DNA of 64,000 bases from Lingula anatina (Eukaryota; Brachiopoda; Lingulata; Lingulida; Lingulidae). This document shows, one piece after another, positions 50,684-62,590 of the stretch; positions within the stretch are counted from its first letter, which is position 1; each line of letters starts with the position of its first letter. A program made the translations under genes and the position numbers. The notes under the pieces are model-generated. The model searched no databases and had not been told where the DNA came from. It worked only from the letters and a program-made list of their open reading frames with translations. The stretch lies in assembly GCF_001039355.2 (NCBI RefSeq), contig NW_019775425.1, forward strand, positions 77,036 to 141,035, given 5' to 3'.

Positions 50684-51303
50684 TCATGATCCACCCTTTC
50701 TCTTGGCTTTCATGGCTCGTTTTCCTTCACCCTTAGCTGGCGGTTTCTTGCCTCTCCCAGTCCTAGCTCTACCGAGGTGGACTTTAAATTCTGCTAAATC
50801 GTCCCTAAATGCCAGAAAATCAAAAGAGTTAGGATACTAAAGTACCAATTCAACCAAAATATAAATTAAATAAGGAAAGGAATTACCCTTTACAATATTT
50901 TGATAGTTTGAAATGTAACTAAATAACTGAAGTGTCAAATTCAAATTGGTTCAAATTAATCTGCATCACGAGGAATACTAGTACATAGGTTGCACACTGA
51001 ATGAAAGAAAGTGCTAAAATTATAACATGGTACACGTTCAATGGCCCATTATTTCTTCAGTTAGGCAAGGTGCCTTTTTAATCATTATAATTACCTAATA
51101 ATTCCAAACCTCCTTAGACTCAGATGAAGTGCACGCAATTCTTCATACTTTGGATAATACCGAACAAACTCTGGGTTCTTGTTGGCAGGCTGGACACTGA
51201 GCATTTTCACGACTTTCATGGATTTTTGGTCAGTTGGTTTAGAAACCTCTCCAAATATTCTGGCAGACAAAGCTGCCATCCGTCGAGCATAGGGAGTCGC
51301 CAT
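50684..51303 (-). CDS. MRPS33: Mitochondrial ribosomal protein S33
   Basis: Two coding exons on the minus strand, 51303-51095 and 50804-50684, give 109 residues (human 106). The protein belongs to the small subunit of the mitochondrial ribosome. The N-terminal part ARRMAALSARIFGEVSKPTD and the following SMKVVKMLS match the family core. The second exon ends in a basic tail with KPPAKGEGKRAMKAKRK, like the lysine-rich end of vertebrate S33. The start ATG lies 17 bases after an acceptor (51321), so a noncoding first exon lies upstream toward the Apollo gene. Small conserved proteins of this kind often share promoters, as the arrangement here suggests. Confidence 0.93.
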
Positions 51304-51783
51304 CTCAGAAAGGATGTCACCTGAGATAAAAGAGAGGCAAAAATTTAGTTACGTCATTCATTGAGAAAAATATTATTAAATGATATCAAAATATTGACAA
51401 ATGACGGTTTGGTAATTCTACCATCTTTTCTTTTAAGTAAATGTACACAGTACGAGCCAGACTTAAGTGTTGGACAAGTGGAAAACAAAACAGAATAGAA
51501 AAGTTACTTAATTTCACTTTAGTTCGGATTATTGGTCGAACTACCTGTACTGGTGCAATGGGTATGTAAGTATATGATAAAAACTGAATGTAGGGATAAT
51601 TAATAATACAGTATACCGAGAAAGTGAGAAAAAATTGTAGCGTAGTTACATGTTGTTAGGACCTTTCAAAGTGAGCTGTCACAGAATACACCAGTAGAGT
51701 ATACCGCTCAATTTGAAAAGGTCCTTGTACTAGTAAATCTAAATTCTAAATTTCTCATGCATGACACTTCTAACGTAGCTTCC

Positions 51784-52354
51784 AGTTATTGTACTACTAC
51801 TACTATGCTAGTAGAAATTGAAGAACATCCAACGTATTATCAAACTTGGTTCGTGATTAAAAGCGTGCTATCAAGCACAAATTCACCTCTCCATTGGTCG
51901 ATACGTCCCTTAAAATATATTTTATCGCTCTGATATTAATCGGAGAATAGTTATCACAGTAACGACGAGAATTTTGAAGTTATATCCCACCTAAAGAAAT
52001 CGTTCAACGAGTTCATTTCTGCTCTTCTTAAAATGGAGGTTTAAAGAAAAAGGAAAGGAATGTTAACTTNTAGTTATTATACTACTACTATGCTAGTAGA
52101 AATTGAAGAACATCAAACGTATTATCAAACTTGGTTCGTGATTAAAAGCGTGCTATCAAGCACAAATTCACCTCTCCATTGGTCGATACGTCCCTTAAAA
52201 TATATTTTATCGCTCTGATATTAATCGGAGAATAGTTATCACAGTAACGACGAGAATTTTAAAGTTATATCCCACCTAAAGAAATCGTGCAACGAGTTCA
52301 TTTCTGCTCTTCTTAAAATGGAGGTTTAAAGAAAAAGGAGAGGAATGTTAACTT
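51784..52354 (+). repeat. Second direct duplication around a single N
   Basis: Bases 51784-52069 recur at 52072-52354 with only a few substitutions. The N at 52070 sits between them. The left copy stops at TGTTAACTT; the right copy continues through the same phrase into CCGGTTCCGG. This again looks like an unmerged contig overlap. It falls in the intergenic promoter region of MRPS33 and DCLRE1B, so the true spacing is probably about 290 bases shorter. Confidence 0.85.
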
Positions 52355-52498
52355 CCGGTTCCGGTAGGCGGAAATTCAAAATAAGTTATGAAGTGCTTTT
52401 GATATTCAGTCAAAAAGTCTGTTCATGTGTAGTGAAAAAGAGTCCGGTCAGACGGTTTGGACAGTCAGCAGATATGGTAGTTGTATGAAGAGCCTAAG
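52345..52498. promoter_or_regulatory. Bidirectional promoter and Apollo 5' exon
   Basis: ACTTCCGGTTCCGGTAGGCG (52351-52370) contains an ETS-type CTTCCGG core typical of housekeeping bidirectional promoters. To its right a 5' untranslated exon of DCLRE1B can end at the donor CCTAAG then GTATGA (52499) and splice to the acceptor at 53135. A five-codon upstream open frame (52474-52488, ATG to TGA) lies in that exon. To the left lies MRPS33. Confidence 0.45.
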
Positions 52499-52776
52499 GT
52501 ATGATGCTGAATATAGATCATGTAGTAAGGTGACAGATAAACGTAATTAACTTTGTAAATTGTTTTGCTCCGCTGCTACTGGTATTGCTAGCCAGGCTGT
52601 ACCCCTAGTCTGATTAATCCGTATTTTTTAAACTACTCCAACACTTCAGTTTGCTTTTTTTTTGGGGGGGGGGGAGGGTGCCCTCTACCATCTGCTTACT
52701 CTCCAGTTCGATACATCTTTAAGACTATATGCACTCTGTGGAAAATCAGTATGGGTTGAAAACTTGTTACAGATTT

Positions 52777-53007
52777 ACACCCCATTTCCATAGATTTTTA
52801 GATCGATCTATCCCTGTGGGGAGTCTCACTAGATTACTGTCAGCTTGGCCGGCTTAAGCGTCTGTCCCGCCTACTAAAAGCTATAAGGGGGTAATTAACT
52901 ATGGTGCCTGCTCGGCTGACTGCATTTTAGCGTGAACCCCCAGGGAGTTAGGTCGATCTAAAACTTAATCTTTAGATCGATCTAAATCTCTGGGAAAGCA
53001 CCCTTAG
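52777..53007. mobile_element. GATCGATC-family inverted-repeat element
   Basis: About 230 bases with inverted ends: CCCATTTCCATAGATTTTTA and GATCGATCTA at left; TAGATCGATCTAAATCTCTG and GGAAAGCACCCTTAG at right. It is the inverted counterpart of the copy at 19901-20120. It lies in the 5' untranslated intron of DCLRE1B. Confidence 0.75.
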
Positions 53008-53141
53008 ATACCAGTCAGGTAAAACTTATTAAACTTAAAAGGCTAAAATGCTTATTATGCCATAGTTCATGCACTTGTTTCCACCTATAATTTATACGCA
53101 ATTTTATGGATATTTAAAACATTTTATATTTTCAGACAATC

Positions 53142-56100
53142 ATGAATGGCTGCATAATCCCAGGCACACCATTTGCTGTAGATTACTGGAAAACCAGAGG
53201 CAGCCCAGACACCAAGTTTTATTTTCTGTCACACATGCATGCGGACCATACTTCAGGATTGAGCCCATCATGGAAAAGCCCCATCTATTGTTCAGAAATC
53301 TCTGGCAAACTTCTGGTTGCCAAATTCAATATCCAAAAAGGTCTTGTGAAAACTCTTGAGGTGATTACCTAATTATTTTTTATCATGTTTTATTAAATGC
53401 TTGTTGAAATCTCTGAAACTTTGGTTTGCTATTTGGTCATATATCAGTACATTGCTCAAATGCTTAATTTTATTTAAAAAAAAAATCATTTTATCAATAC
53501 TTAATCCCAGGTGGATTCGAAATCTGCCTGGATTTCAATCCGGTCTCGGATGTACCAGTATATACAAGTATAATCTTGTCATATATTTTATATAAATGTA
53601 GGTAGGCCAGAGTCATATCATTCCTCTGGATGAAGAAGGCATAGAAACTATGACAGTGTCCCTGATAGATGCCAACCACTGTCCTGGAGCTGTCATGTTT
53701 TTATTTGTTGGATATTTTGGTACCATTCTCTATACTGGGGACTTCAGGTATAGCACAACCTTCAAACCATTTGGTTTTATATACTGTAAGGTTTTTCTTT
53801 GTCTCCTGTGTAATGATGGTTGAAAAAGTACAATTGTTCTAAAGATATTAAACAGTTATGTTTTCCCACCAGATCTTACCTTCATGGAACAGTTTTGAGA
53901 CCAAGGCCCTTGACCCATCTACAAGTATGTAGCAGACTTTAATACTGAAAGTCTAGAAATAAAAAAATATATTGTAGTCTGTCTGACCAAGGAAACCTAT
54001 AGGACCTGAGTCAGAAAACACCATAAAAAGTAATGATGAGTGTTTCTGCTTTGTTATGAAAACTAACAGTAGTTCTATTCCTTATTTCAGGTACACCCCC
54101 GTCATGTTCATAGATACCCCTCTCTCCTCCAACCCCCCAGTGGACGTCCTTTACCTTGACAACACCTATTGTCATCCAAATTGTCAATTTTTGTCGCGAG
54201 ACCAAGCAAAATCGAAAATTTTTCAAATCATCGCCGCACATCCTGAGCATGACATACTCCTGGGCATGAATAGCCTTGGCAAGGAGGACTTGTTGGTGGA
54301 TATCGCCATGGAGTTTGAAACCTGGATTGTTGTCACGCCAACAAGATTGGAGATGTTGAAACTGTTGGAGCTGCCTGATGTGTTCACTGATGACAGACAA
54401 GCAGGGAGGATAAGACTGGCCCCAAGTCCACGTATATCTAAGGTGAGTGGTAAAAATGTAGATAATCATTGCTTCTGAAGTAGGTTTAATGTTTATGTGC
54501 CTCAAATATAAAAAATATGTTTAGACTTTTTTGGAATGGTTTACATGTTTACTGTGATCACTACACAAGAAACAATAAAACATGTACTATACATCACCAC
54601 ACTTATGATTTTTTTCTGCTGTCATACATTTTCCACCAGAGTATGTATAAGAGGGAATGGCAGGATTGACAAAAAAAAAATAGTCGGAATCAAACTCTGT
54701 AACCCACCGAAATAACAGTAAGATTTTATTCTATTCTAGGAGTATCTCACAAAACTGGATGAGTCGTACCCAACCATAGCTATCATACCAACAGCATTGT
54801 ACACAGGGGTGGACTTTGACCCCTATGCCAACATGGACAATGTGTTCATTGTCCCTTACTCAGATCATTCTGCTTATCCCGAACTTCACGAGTTCGTGTC
54901 CAGAGTCCGGCCAAAGTCCATCGTGCCAATTGTGCAGGGGTCGGCAAGAGGGATACTTGGGTCAAGCCTGGAGGAGAGAGCGATATTGTCCTGTTTTGAT
55001 GAGTATCTGGATCCTGTGCCGCAGAAGGAAATCAAAATCCCTCCTTCAGTACAAAAGATCATGATGAGCCGGAATTTTGTAGATACTGCTATACCAGCTG
55101 TACTGAGGAGAAAAAATAGTGGTATTTTGCAGAGAAAAAGAGAAAGGGATAAAATGTGCATTAAAGAGAGCAGGAAAGTGAAAGGAGTGGTGTTTTCATC
55201 CCAGGAATCACCAGACATGAAAAGGAAAGAACCCAGAGATCAGGCCTTGGCTGACAATGAGGACAAAAATATCACGTCACAGTATGATAGTGACAAACTT
55301 GCAAATTCTAAAGAAAATGAAAAAGATGAAAACCCGGCTATCGGTGATGGTTGTGACCAAGTACATGTTGCTGTAGAGCAAAGCAATTGTCATCTGGAAT
55401 CCAAAAACTCAAACTTAGATGCAAACACAACTTTTATTACTGCAAAATGCCCTTTGCCACACATTAAAACTTGGCATAAAAAAGACAAAGCATGTCAAAC
55501 AAAAGACCCCTATTACGACATTAACTGTGTTATTGAGAGCCCTAGCAATGAGGAAGCAGACAAGTATAATAAAGACACAACACTGAGTCCACCAGATTTG
55601 AGTAGCAACAGTTCAGATGTTGAAAGTGGGATAGAAACTGACAGCTCTGAAAATAACAGCACTATTTCTCTCAGTGATGACAGGAATGTGCCATGCTCTG
55701 ACGTAGGGTCCAACAAAGCAAGTCATTGTCCAGAGAGCAACAAAGTGGAGAAAAGTGCTTGTATAAAACATCACTGCACACTTGATGTGACACCAAACAA
55801 TCCTGATGTGACATCAGACAGGCCTGATGTGACACCACACCATCCTTATGTGACATCACACAGTCCTGATATGACATCACACAGACCTTATGTGACATCA
55901 CAACCATGTGAAATACCACAGCAGGCCACAGTGAAGTCAAAAGAAAGTACAGTTGATAAAAAGCATCCATCTTCTCTGACTTTCTTAGCTAAACACCACA
56001 AGAAAAATCCTAATTGCCAAACCAAGGATAGAGTGTTAAAGGAAGAAAAATGGCTCACAACTGATGACATGGGTCAAGGGAAAACTAAACGGCTCAGCAG

Positions 56101-56893
56101 TTTAAAGATAATTAATCAGGCCAGAACCAAAATGAATCAAGTGAATGATCTCTGCATTGCTGAGCAGGAGTCTCCAAGTGAGGACACCTTCAAACCAAGT
56201 AACAGCATAACTGAGTGTGCCAAAGAGAGGCCAGCTGAAGGAGAAAGTCTTGAATATGACACAACAGACAGTTGTCTGGCATTCACAACAAAGGTGCATC
56301 AAAGTAATGATAAGCTCTCTCATGTTTCATACATCACGCGAAAAAGAAAAGAACAGCCAACCATTCTTCAGTTTCTCCACAGCAATCAGAAAAGAACAAA
56401 GGTAGAAAAAGAAATCGGTACTAATGTCAAACCTTTGCGCACGGCAAAGCGGTCCTTGAATTATGATAAAGACATTCCGAGAAACCATTCAGTGCAGTTA
56501 AATACATCTTTGCAGACGAAAACTGAAAAAAGCAGTGCAGATACTCCAAGAAAAAAGTGTGTCATATCTGTCGGTGAATCTTCAGGGGATTACAAAGAAC
56601 ATGCTGTTGATCATTTTCTACTTCCAAAAAGCAAATCAGAAGCGACAGGTTCTAAAGCTAGACTAGAACAGAATCAAATGGGAGACGACAAAAGTTGGCT
56701 TGATACTAGCGTACCTAAATGGTCAAAAGCTGATGGTGATGGTGATGTTGATTTTTTCACTGTTAATGAATTGGGTAAAACGAACAAGAAAAATGGCTTG
56801 ACTGACTCTGAACCTGTCATTTCTGTAATACCACAGTCAACCAAGATGGGAAGAAGAAGAAAGTTTCACCAAATTCTTAATGAGTATTTATAA
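53142..56893 (+). CDS. DCLRE1B: DCLRE1B/Apollo, SNM1-family 5' exonuclease
   Basis: Four coding exons, 53142-53360, 53602-53747, 54091-54442 and 54740-56893, give 956 residues (human 532). Apollo is a nuclear metallo-beta-lactamase/beta-CASP 5' exonuclease that processes telomere ends and interstrand crosslinks. Catalytic motifs are all present: HMHADH at 31-36, ANHCPG with His99, YTGDFR with Asp120, and VPYSDHSAY in the beta-CASP part. The start [14 protein letters not shown] matches vertebrate Apollo rather than Artemis or SNM1A. The last exon carries a long disordered tail absent from vertebrates, with an eight-residue repeat block (55784-55912) and QPTILQFL (residues 778-785), which fits a PCNA-interacting motif. 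I see no clear TRF2-binding motif. The intron before exon 3 holds a splice-site-bounded 52-base segment (53873-53924) that would shift the frame and is left out. AATAAA follows at 57039. Confidence 0.93.
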
Positions 56894-59327
56894 CCCAGAT
56901 GATTTTATTATGCTAGTATATATTTACCGACTTGATGGACATTGGTCAAGATTATTATGTAACGCGAGGGAAAGTTTGCTTATTCTCTGGGAAGAGTTCA
57001 CAATTAGCTCATTGTAAAAGAAGCAAATAATGCATTTTAATAAACATTTAGTATTTTTGTATGAAAATTATATTTGATAAATATACATGAATTATACATT
57101 CAAGAGCTCTTTTTCGGGACCAATTTTTCATCTGTGGCAGGGTGATCGTTATGACCCCGAAGGCATGGAAAACCAAACGCCAAGGTTCTAATATTCTCAT
57201 TTGCTTATTTACTAATATAAAAATTGGATGAGTCCGAAAATGAGCAAAATTCAATGAACGTTCTCTACAGTTATATATATTTTGCAATTATAATATAATT
57301 TGATATACGTAACTTATAATATAGCTCACATTAGTTACAAGTCATCGTATTTTGTGATTAGAGGAAAAAAAACTGGTATTCATTGTGAATGGTAACAGTG
57401 AAATGCAAAGTAATTTTCTGATCCTTGCATGTTTAATAATACCATAGAATTATCCATGATAATGCTAAAACCAAATGATGGCGTTATTCTAAATTCGCCT
57501 ACAAAAGAGTGCCTTATAAATAACTATGAAAAGCGCAGTAAGGTCTGAAGTAAAAAAGAAATGTACATAAATGATATAGCTTTAAGATAAAATGTGAGTG
57601 TCATTCTTCGAGAGTAATTCATAGTTTCCACAGGGGAGTCCTTGATACCACAGGATTATTTTGCTTAACCTTCCAATTAGGTCAGACACCTCAACCCCCC
57701 CCCCCCAAAAAAAAAAAAAAGGAAGAAAGAAAAAGAGCTAGTAATTGGGAGAAGGACCGATTTCGCAACCCTTCGGGATTTTCCTAAATCGAGCCTTTAT
57801 GATTGACATGAATGGTTCTTAACAATCATGTATAATAAACGTCCCACAGGGGAACAAAGTCACTAATTTTATACAGCGCGATTGAAAAGTTGCCCACAAA
57901 AGCAACGGGACCACCAGACGGTAGTGCGTGTGTTTACCTGAATTGCAAAACCTTTATTCCTGCTTATTTTACACAATTGTTTGCACGTAGAGCAGCAAAG
58001 TTCAGATTGAAAACTACAGAACAATAGCAGTCGTGGTGCTGTTAGGCATAAAGACTAAACTGGCATGCTCGGAGACTGGGGCTATTTTACGACTTCAACG
58101 ATTTTGCTGTCGCTAGCTATATAGTGTATTTCTACAATGCCGATGCTTCAATTGACGACGCATACAAAGTGATATTGACACAGTCGCCTCATACTAAAAT
58201 TACTTAATCACAGGGACCAGCTTGATTCCAAGGCCTAGCAGTGCGTAAGATTATTGGGATTCACCGCAACTTGCGATCTAGAGGAATATTAAACCCAGAA
58301 AGTATTTGAGTCGATCTGTTTCTGTTCCATTAAAGTTGGTTCACACGGCTGACAAGAAGGTGTTAATGGAGATGGCAAGGGTTTAGGCTGAGGACGCCGG
58401 TGAAAGGAGCTGAGCTGCGTTGTCCAGGTGTCCCGGATTGTTTACGCGTGCACCTATGTTTGACACCCTGGGAGTGTTACATATCAGTGGTCAGTTTGGC
58501 CAGAATACCAGACACTGACCAGTCAGTTATGTACGTGTATACACTGGCCAACTTGAACTGTGACATTACGTTGTGGACATCTGTGCTGTAAGTTTTTGTG
58601 TCCTTTAGACAATCGTGCGGTTCAGTGAGAGCTGATGTATTAATGACATAATATTGGTAGGCTTTAAATGGACACTGAATTTAATTTAGGTCAGTCTAAC
58701 AAGTGACAGAGAGAGAGAGCTCGGTGTATGTGACTCCAGGCAGAGGATTGGGCTGTTGCAAACCCATATACATCTATATAGATACTGTGCACATTACTGC
58801 ATTCTACAAGAGTTGCGCAGTACTTATCAGGAAGTAAATATTGAATGAATCCTTCCAGTTCTGACTGAGCGTCAGCTCGGTATGCAAATATCCACGGACT
58901 ATATTTAAAAGCGACATTGACCACAAAGCCATGCGTGAAAAACTGGAACGCTCACACATATGTTAATCTGGGCAAATGTCAATTTGTGAACTAGTCGGCT
59001 TGAACAGGAGTGGGGTTTACCACGGCCTATTCGATGATTTTGCAACGAACAAGGGCCCAACAAACGAACCTCGTCTTAGCAATGGCAAGCTCGTTCGAAT
59101 GTTTCCATCTTGAATACCGACAGAAGCAGACCCACCATTTAAAAGGAAAAATAAGTCAGCTTAGCGCCCATGGATCAATAGCAGTAACTTTGGTCTTGCA
59201 TGGACGTTGAGAGTTCAAACAAACATTCTCGATCAAACGGTTCTTATATCTTGACGGGGAAACTGATAATTTTGGTTATCACTGAGAAAAAGAATTTCTG
59301 GCGCTGAGTGACGGGCTAGAATCTCAG
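56894..59327. other. Intergenic, no confident gene
   Basis: Contains the Apollo 3' untranslated region, a poly-C/poly-A tract near 57695-57720, and less AT-rich sequence around 57900-59100. A 63-codon frame at 58400-58591 ends near a GTAAGT donor (58589) and could be part of a 5' exon of the gene at 59359. It has no recognisable similarity. Confidence 0.4.
57039..57044 (+). terminator. Polyadenylation signal AATAAA for DCLRE1B
   Basis: Canonical hexamer about 145 bases after the Apollo stop codon, same strand. Confidence 0.55.
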
Positions 59328-59347
59328 TGACGTCAGAGGTTACGTCA
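59328..59347 (+). promoter_or_regulatory. Twin CRE-like sites
   Basis: A perfect palindromic cAMP-response element TGACGTCA at 59328-59335 and a half-matching TTACGTCA at 59340-59347 stand 4 bases apart. They end 11 bases before the ATG at 59359. This suggests CREB/ATF-type control of the small downstream gene, or of a divergent transcript. Confidence 0.5.
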
Positions 59348-59358
59348 TTAACGAGGTG

Positions 59359-59889
59359 ATGAATCAGGCAGGCGACAAATTCATGGACGGTATGAATGAG
59401 AATTTCTCTTCCATTGCAATGTCATCGGAAGAACCCGAAACCGTCATTGCTTCTTCTGCTACGACTGAACGCAAACCAGGATGTGTCTCACAAGATGAGG
59501 GAACAAAAAACGAAGATCGCCAGACCTTTGAGACTAAAAAAGAATCTAAGGAGGGTAGTATAATGTCTAACTTTTTACAGCCATTCAAAAATGCGTTTGT
59601 TGTTCACTCCGCTCCTCCTCTTTTTCATAAGTGGCCACGAGCGAAAAAGAACTCGCAGTTTGCAAAGGATTTCGCATCGGAAAAGAGACAATCAAAAAAT
59701 GGCTCCGATGAAAAAATTAGGAAAAAGCAACGACAGTCAGAAACGACGGGTGACATCCACTCAGCGAGAGAGTCTGACTCTAGTTTAACTAAAAAGACGT
59801 TACCACCGCTAAAACTGACCCGATCAAGAATACACCCACAGTCTTATGTCGAAGAGGACAAAACAAATCAAAGCACATCCGATGACTGA
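59359..59889 (+). CDS. Unrecognised small basic disordered protein
   Basis: A single-exon frame of 176 codons from ATG 59359 to TGA 59887-59889. The product has an acidic Ser/Thr-rich start, then a segment with SNFLQPFKNAFVVHSAPPLF, followed by a Lys/Arg-rich region (KKNSQFAKDFASEKRQSKNG) and KKTLPPLKLTRSRI near the end. No transmembrane segment, cysteines in a pattern or known domain. Base composition is more balanced than its AT-rich flanks, supporting real coding. Its LPPL motif and basic disorder loosely recall the 24436-29254 protein. It may be nuclear; function unknown. Upstream noncoding exons are possible. Confidence 0.5.
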   Translation: MNQAGDKFMDGMNENFSSIAMSSEEPETVIASSATTERKPGCVSQDEGTKNEDRQTFETKKESKEGSIMSNFLQPFKNAFVVHSAPPLFHKWPRAKKNSQFAKDFASEKRQSKNGSDEKIRKKQRQSETTGDIHSARESDSSLTKKTLPPLKLTRSRIHPQSYVEEDKTNQSTSDD

Positions 59890-62590
59890 TTTTATTTTTT
59901 AATCGAATGATGAACATTGTCTTTAGTAATTCAGAGAAGAATTTTTAGAATAATGTCTAATAAGCTTTTATAGTTATTCCGTACTGGTAATGTTAATCCG
60001 TCCTGTCAAAGGTTTGCGCTTTATTGGAAGTTACTTTGCCGCAATTGTGTTTAAGAACTATGTCATGAATACTTTGGTATTAAGGGCTGTCTGTGATTCA
60101 ATTATCAAGTAATTGCTCAAAGAATATGACGTGATAGATGACGTTCTATAGTCACGTAGCCTGCCCTAAATTTAGACATACATGTAGGTTCGTACTTTGA
60201 AGTTAGCAAATCAGTAAATACTAGTATCTGCAGCCTAACTTGTTCATGGCTGCTCCTCCCCTTACTGCGCTGGTGTTCCATTTTTTTACGTGAATTTTCA
60301 AGGACAGAAAGACCATAGCGTCTTTTTGATGTCTATAAAATATAATGTTATTGTAAAGAAATGCCGACAACCAACTTGTATACCAGTATATCAATATTTT
60401 TGATATTTCATGCTTAAGGAGTGCCAAAAGATATTATTATTATTATATTATTATTATTATTATTATTATTATATTGACTTTAAATCAGCTTTTTGTTATT
60501 TCGAGGAATGAAGATCCGTGAAGATGCATGACATTGGACAATATGTTGGGCGGTTAGCTCGAGTCAATACAAACAGTGTCATGCCACCAATTACTTAATG
60601 TTTATGATATGCTATCGATGCCCATGTTTTTTTTTTTTATTATTTATTTAGTTATTTATTGCCTATAATCAAGATTTTTAAGCATATATTTTGCTATGTT
60701 GAGGTTTGCACAGCTGTACAGGGATATTTCTGTGATTGGAAATGTTAGACTGGAATTTTACCGTAAATACATACTTTACAGTGATAGTGAGTATATTTTT
60801 GATGAGATCATATAGACAACTTCCCAAACCCTTGTATTGGATTAAAGATTTGAAATTGATCCGGGGAAAGATCATCAAATGATAAATGTCGATGATATTG
60901 ATTACATTATGTATGAAATTTTCTTTTTTGTGTGTCCAAATAAAAATATGTATATGCAGTATATTAGTTTTATTTGTATTAAAACATCTTTAAAAGTCTT
61001 TAAAATCTTTAAAAAGATCAAACCAAATGAGTAGGTAAAAAAATCTTCAATTATAGCGAGATGATATGAAATGAGAAGTTAACCTTGAACTTAAATAAGT
61101 ATGATAAATTCGCTTAAAGATTCGTTTTCCTGGAGCGTTTCATCTCATTTCTAAATATATCTATTTCTGTCATTCTTTGCTAAAATGTTGAATTTGACCG
61201 AAACTGTAATTTTGCGATGTGATAGCTACACCATCACAGTTTATCATTTCAGAAAAAGGGAAACAGCAGCTGCCCTTTTTAGGGCACACAGGAGAGTTGA
61301 ACAGCTATACCCACCAAATCCAAGACACGTTACCCTGGGTAATATATTTTGCACAAACTAATGAAAGTCCAATGGAATGTTTTCAGTTTTAGTTTAAATC
61401 ATAAGGGGGTGTTGTCTCAATGCTTCAAAACTGGGTTTGAAGAATTTAATCCACATTTCATAATTAATAAAAATGGTGAATATGTGGGTCACGGTAACGT
61501 TATTGACGCGGGTACAAAAACTTTTTATAATCATGTAAATAATAACAATATTTTTGCTATTATCCATACACACTTCAATCATGAGGGGCACACCACTTTC
61601 ACATGCTTTTAAAATGGAATTGACAATCACAGAGGAATAATGCAGATATTTTATTTACTGTAACTCTGTCACATGGGACACACACTGAACAAAGTTGATC
61701 TAAAGAATGTTCCAGATTGTAGTTTTTTATCTGAATTATTATTTTATTATTATTATTTTAACACAATAAAGTTCAGTTAAATACAAAATTGTATCGTAAG
61801 TTACGCTAATTTTGTGATCATTTTTCAGTGACTTCAAATAAATTCTTATTTAAATAACAATTTGCACATTCTGTTTATTATATCTTCTTGCAGTAGATAT
61901 ATTTCCTGCTTCAATTATCCATTCAAACCCTAAACAAACTGTTCTTAAATAGAGGTAGGGTCGAAATTCCACAAAAATGGACGCCATTTTGAGGGTAATT
62001 TCGATATATTTTCTGCTTTTTCTCTTATTTTGCTTTTATAACAGCATCCTCCTTGCTCATGCAGCTTCTTTGATTTGTTATTGAAACATACACAACGATG
62101 TCATGAGAATTTGGTTGGCTATCTAAATTTAAATAACATTCTTGTTATGGCCCCCCTGTAGTGCACCACTAGCAAAGAATGACTGATTTAGAAATCTCTA
62201 CAACCGATTCTATTTTCATGTTTGAAAGATGAAACATTTAGGATAGTCGGAATTAATGTTAATCACATACAAAGCCCGTATACTCAAGCTGTATTTTTTT
62301 TCTATACAAGTCGATACACGATTTTGTATACATTTTCAAATTGTGGGAAAATTTAGTAAAAGGTAAATCCTTCTTTTCATTGCGATAAATTTTAGAAAGT
62401 TATTCTCTGTGTTATATATCGCTGGTTGCAATAAATAAACCAGAAGTATCTTTCAATTTCAAGATAAAGGATTTGTTTGTAGAAGCGGAGAAATACGAGT
62501 CATGTGGGCACGTTCCAGGATCTTGTGATGGTTTTTAGGGGAAAATGCCTCTGAAACTATCGAAATATGTTTTTATGTAAACAGCACCAG
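59890..62590. other. AT-rich interval with possible element relic
   Basis: Mostly AT-rich with an ATT microsatellite (60433-60471). At 61250-61340 the + strand encodes ETAAALFRAHRRVEQLYPP, reminiscent of helix-turn-helix leaders seen in transposon-derived proteins. At 61349-61612 an intronless 87-codon frame (INKNGEYVGHGNVIDAG, FAIIHTHFN) follows in another frame. I cannot assign either, and the pair may be the remains of a mobile element. Confidence 0.3.
60433..60471. repeat. (ATT)n microsatellite
   Basis: ATT run with one interruption. Confidence 0.9.

Noticed and set aside
53873-53924. Extra exon in the Apollo gene bounded by AG and GTATGT
   Set aside because: Its 52 bases would shift the frame, and the flanking exons already join perfectly across the conserved GDFRYTP segment. 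At most a poison exon.
54011-54505. 164-codon minus-strand frame
   Set aside because: Antisense shadow of Apollo exon 3.
30282-56893. A functional repair gene cluster (MBD4, NEDD1, MRPS33, DCLRE1B)
   Set aside because: Two of the four act in DNA repair, but NEDD1 and MRPS33 do not. As far as I recall the four lie on different human chromosomes; adjacency here is more simply explained by compact housekeeping genes with shared promoters.
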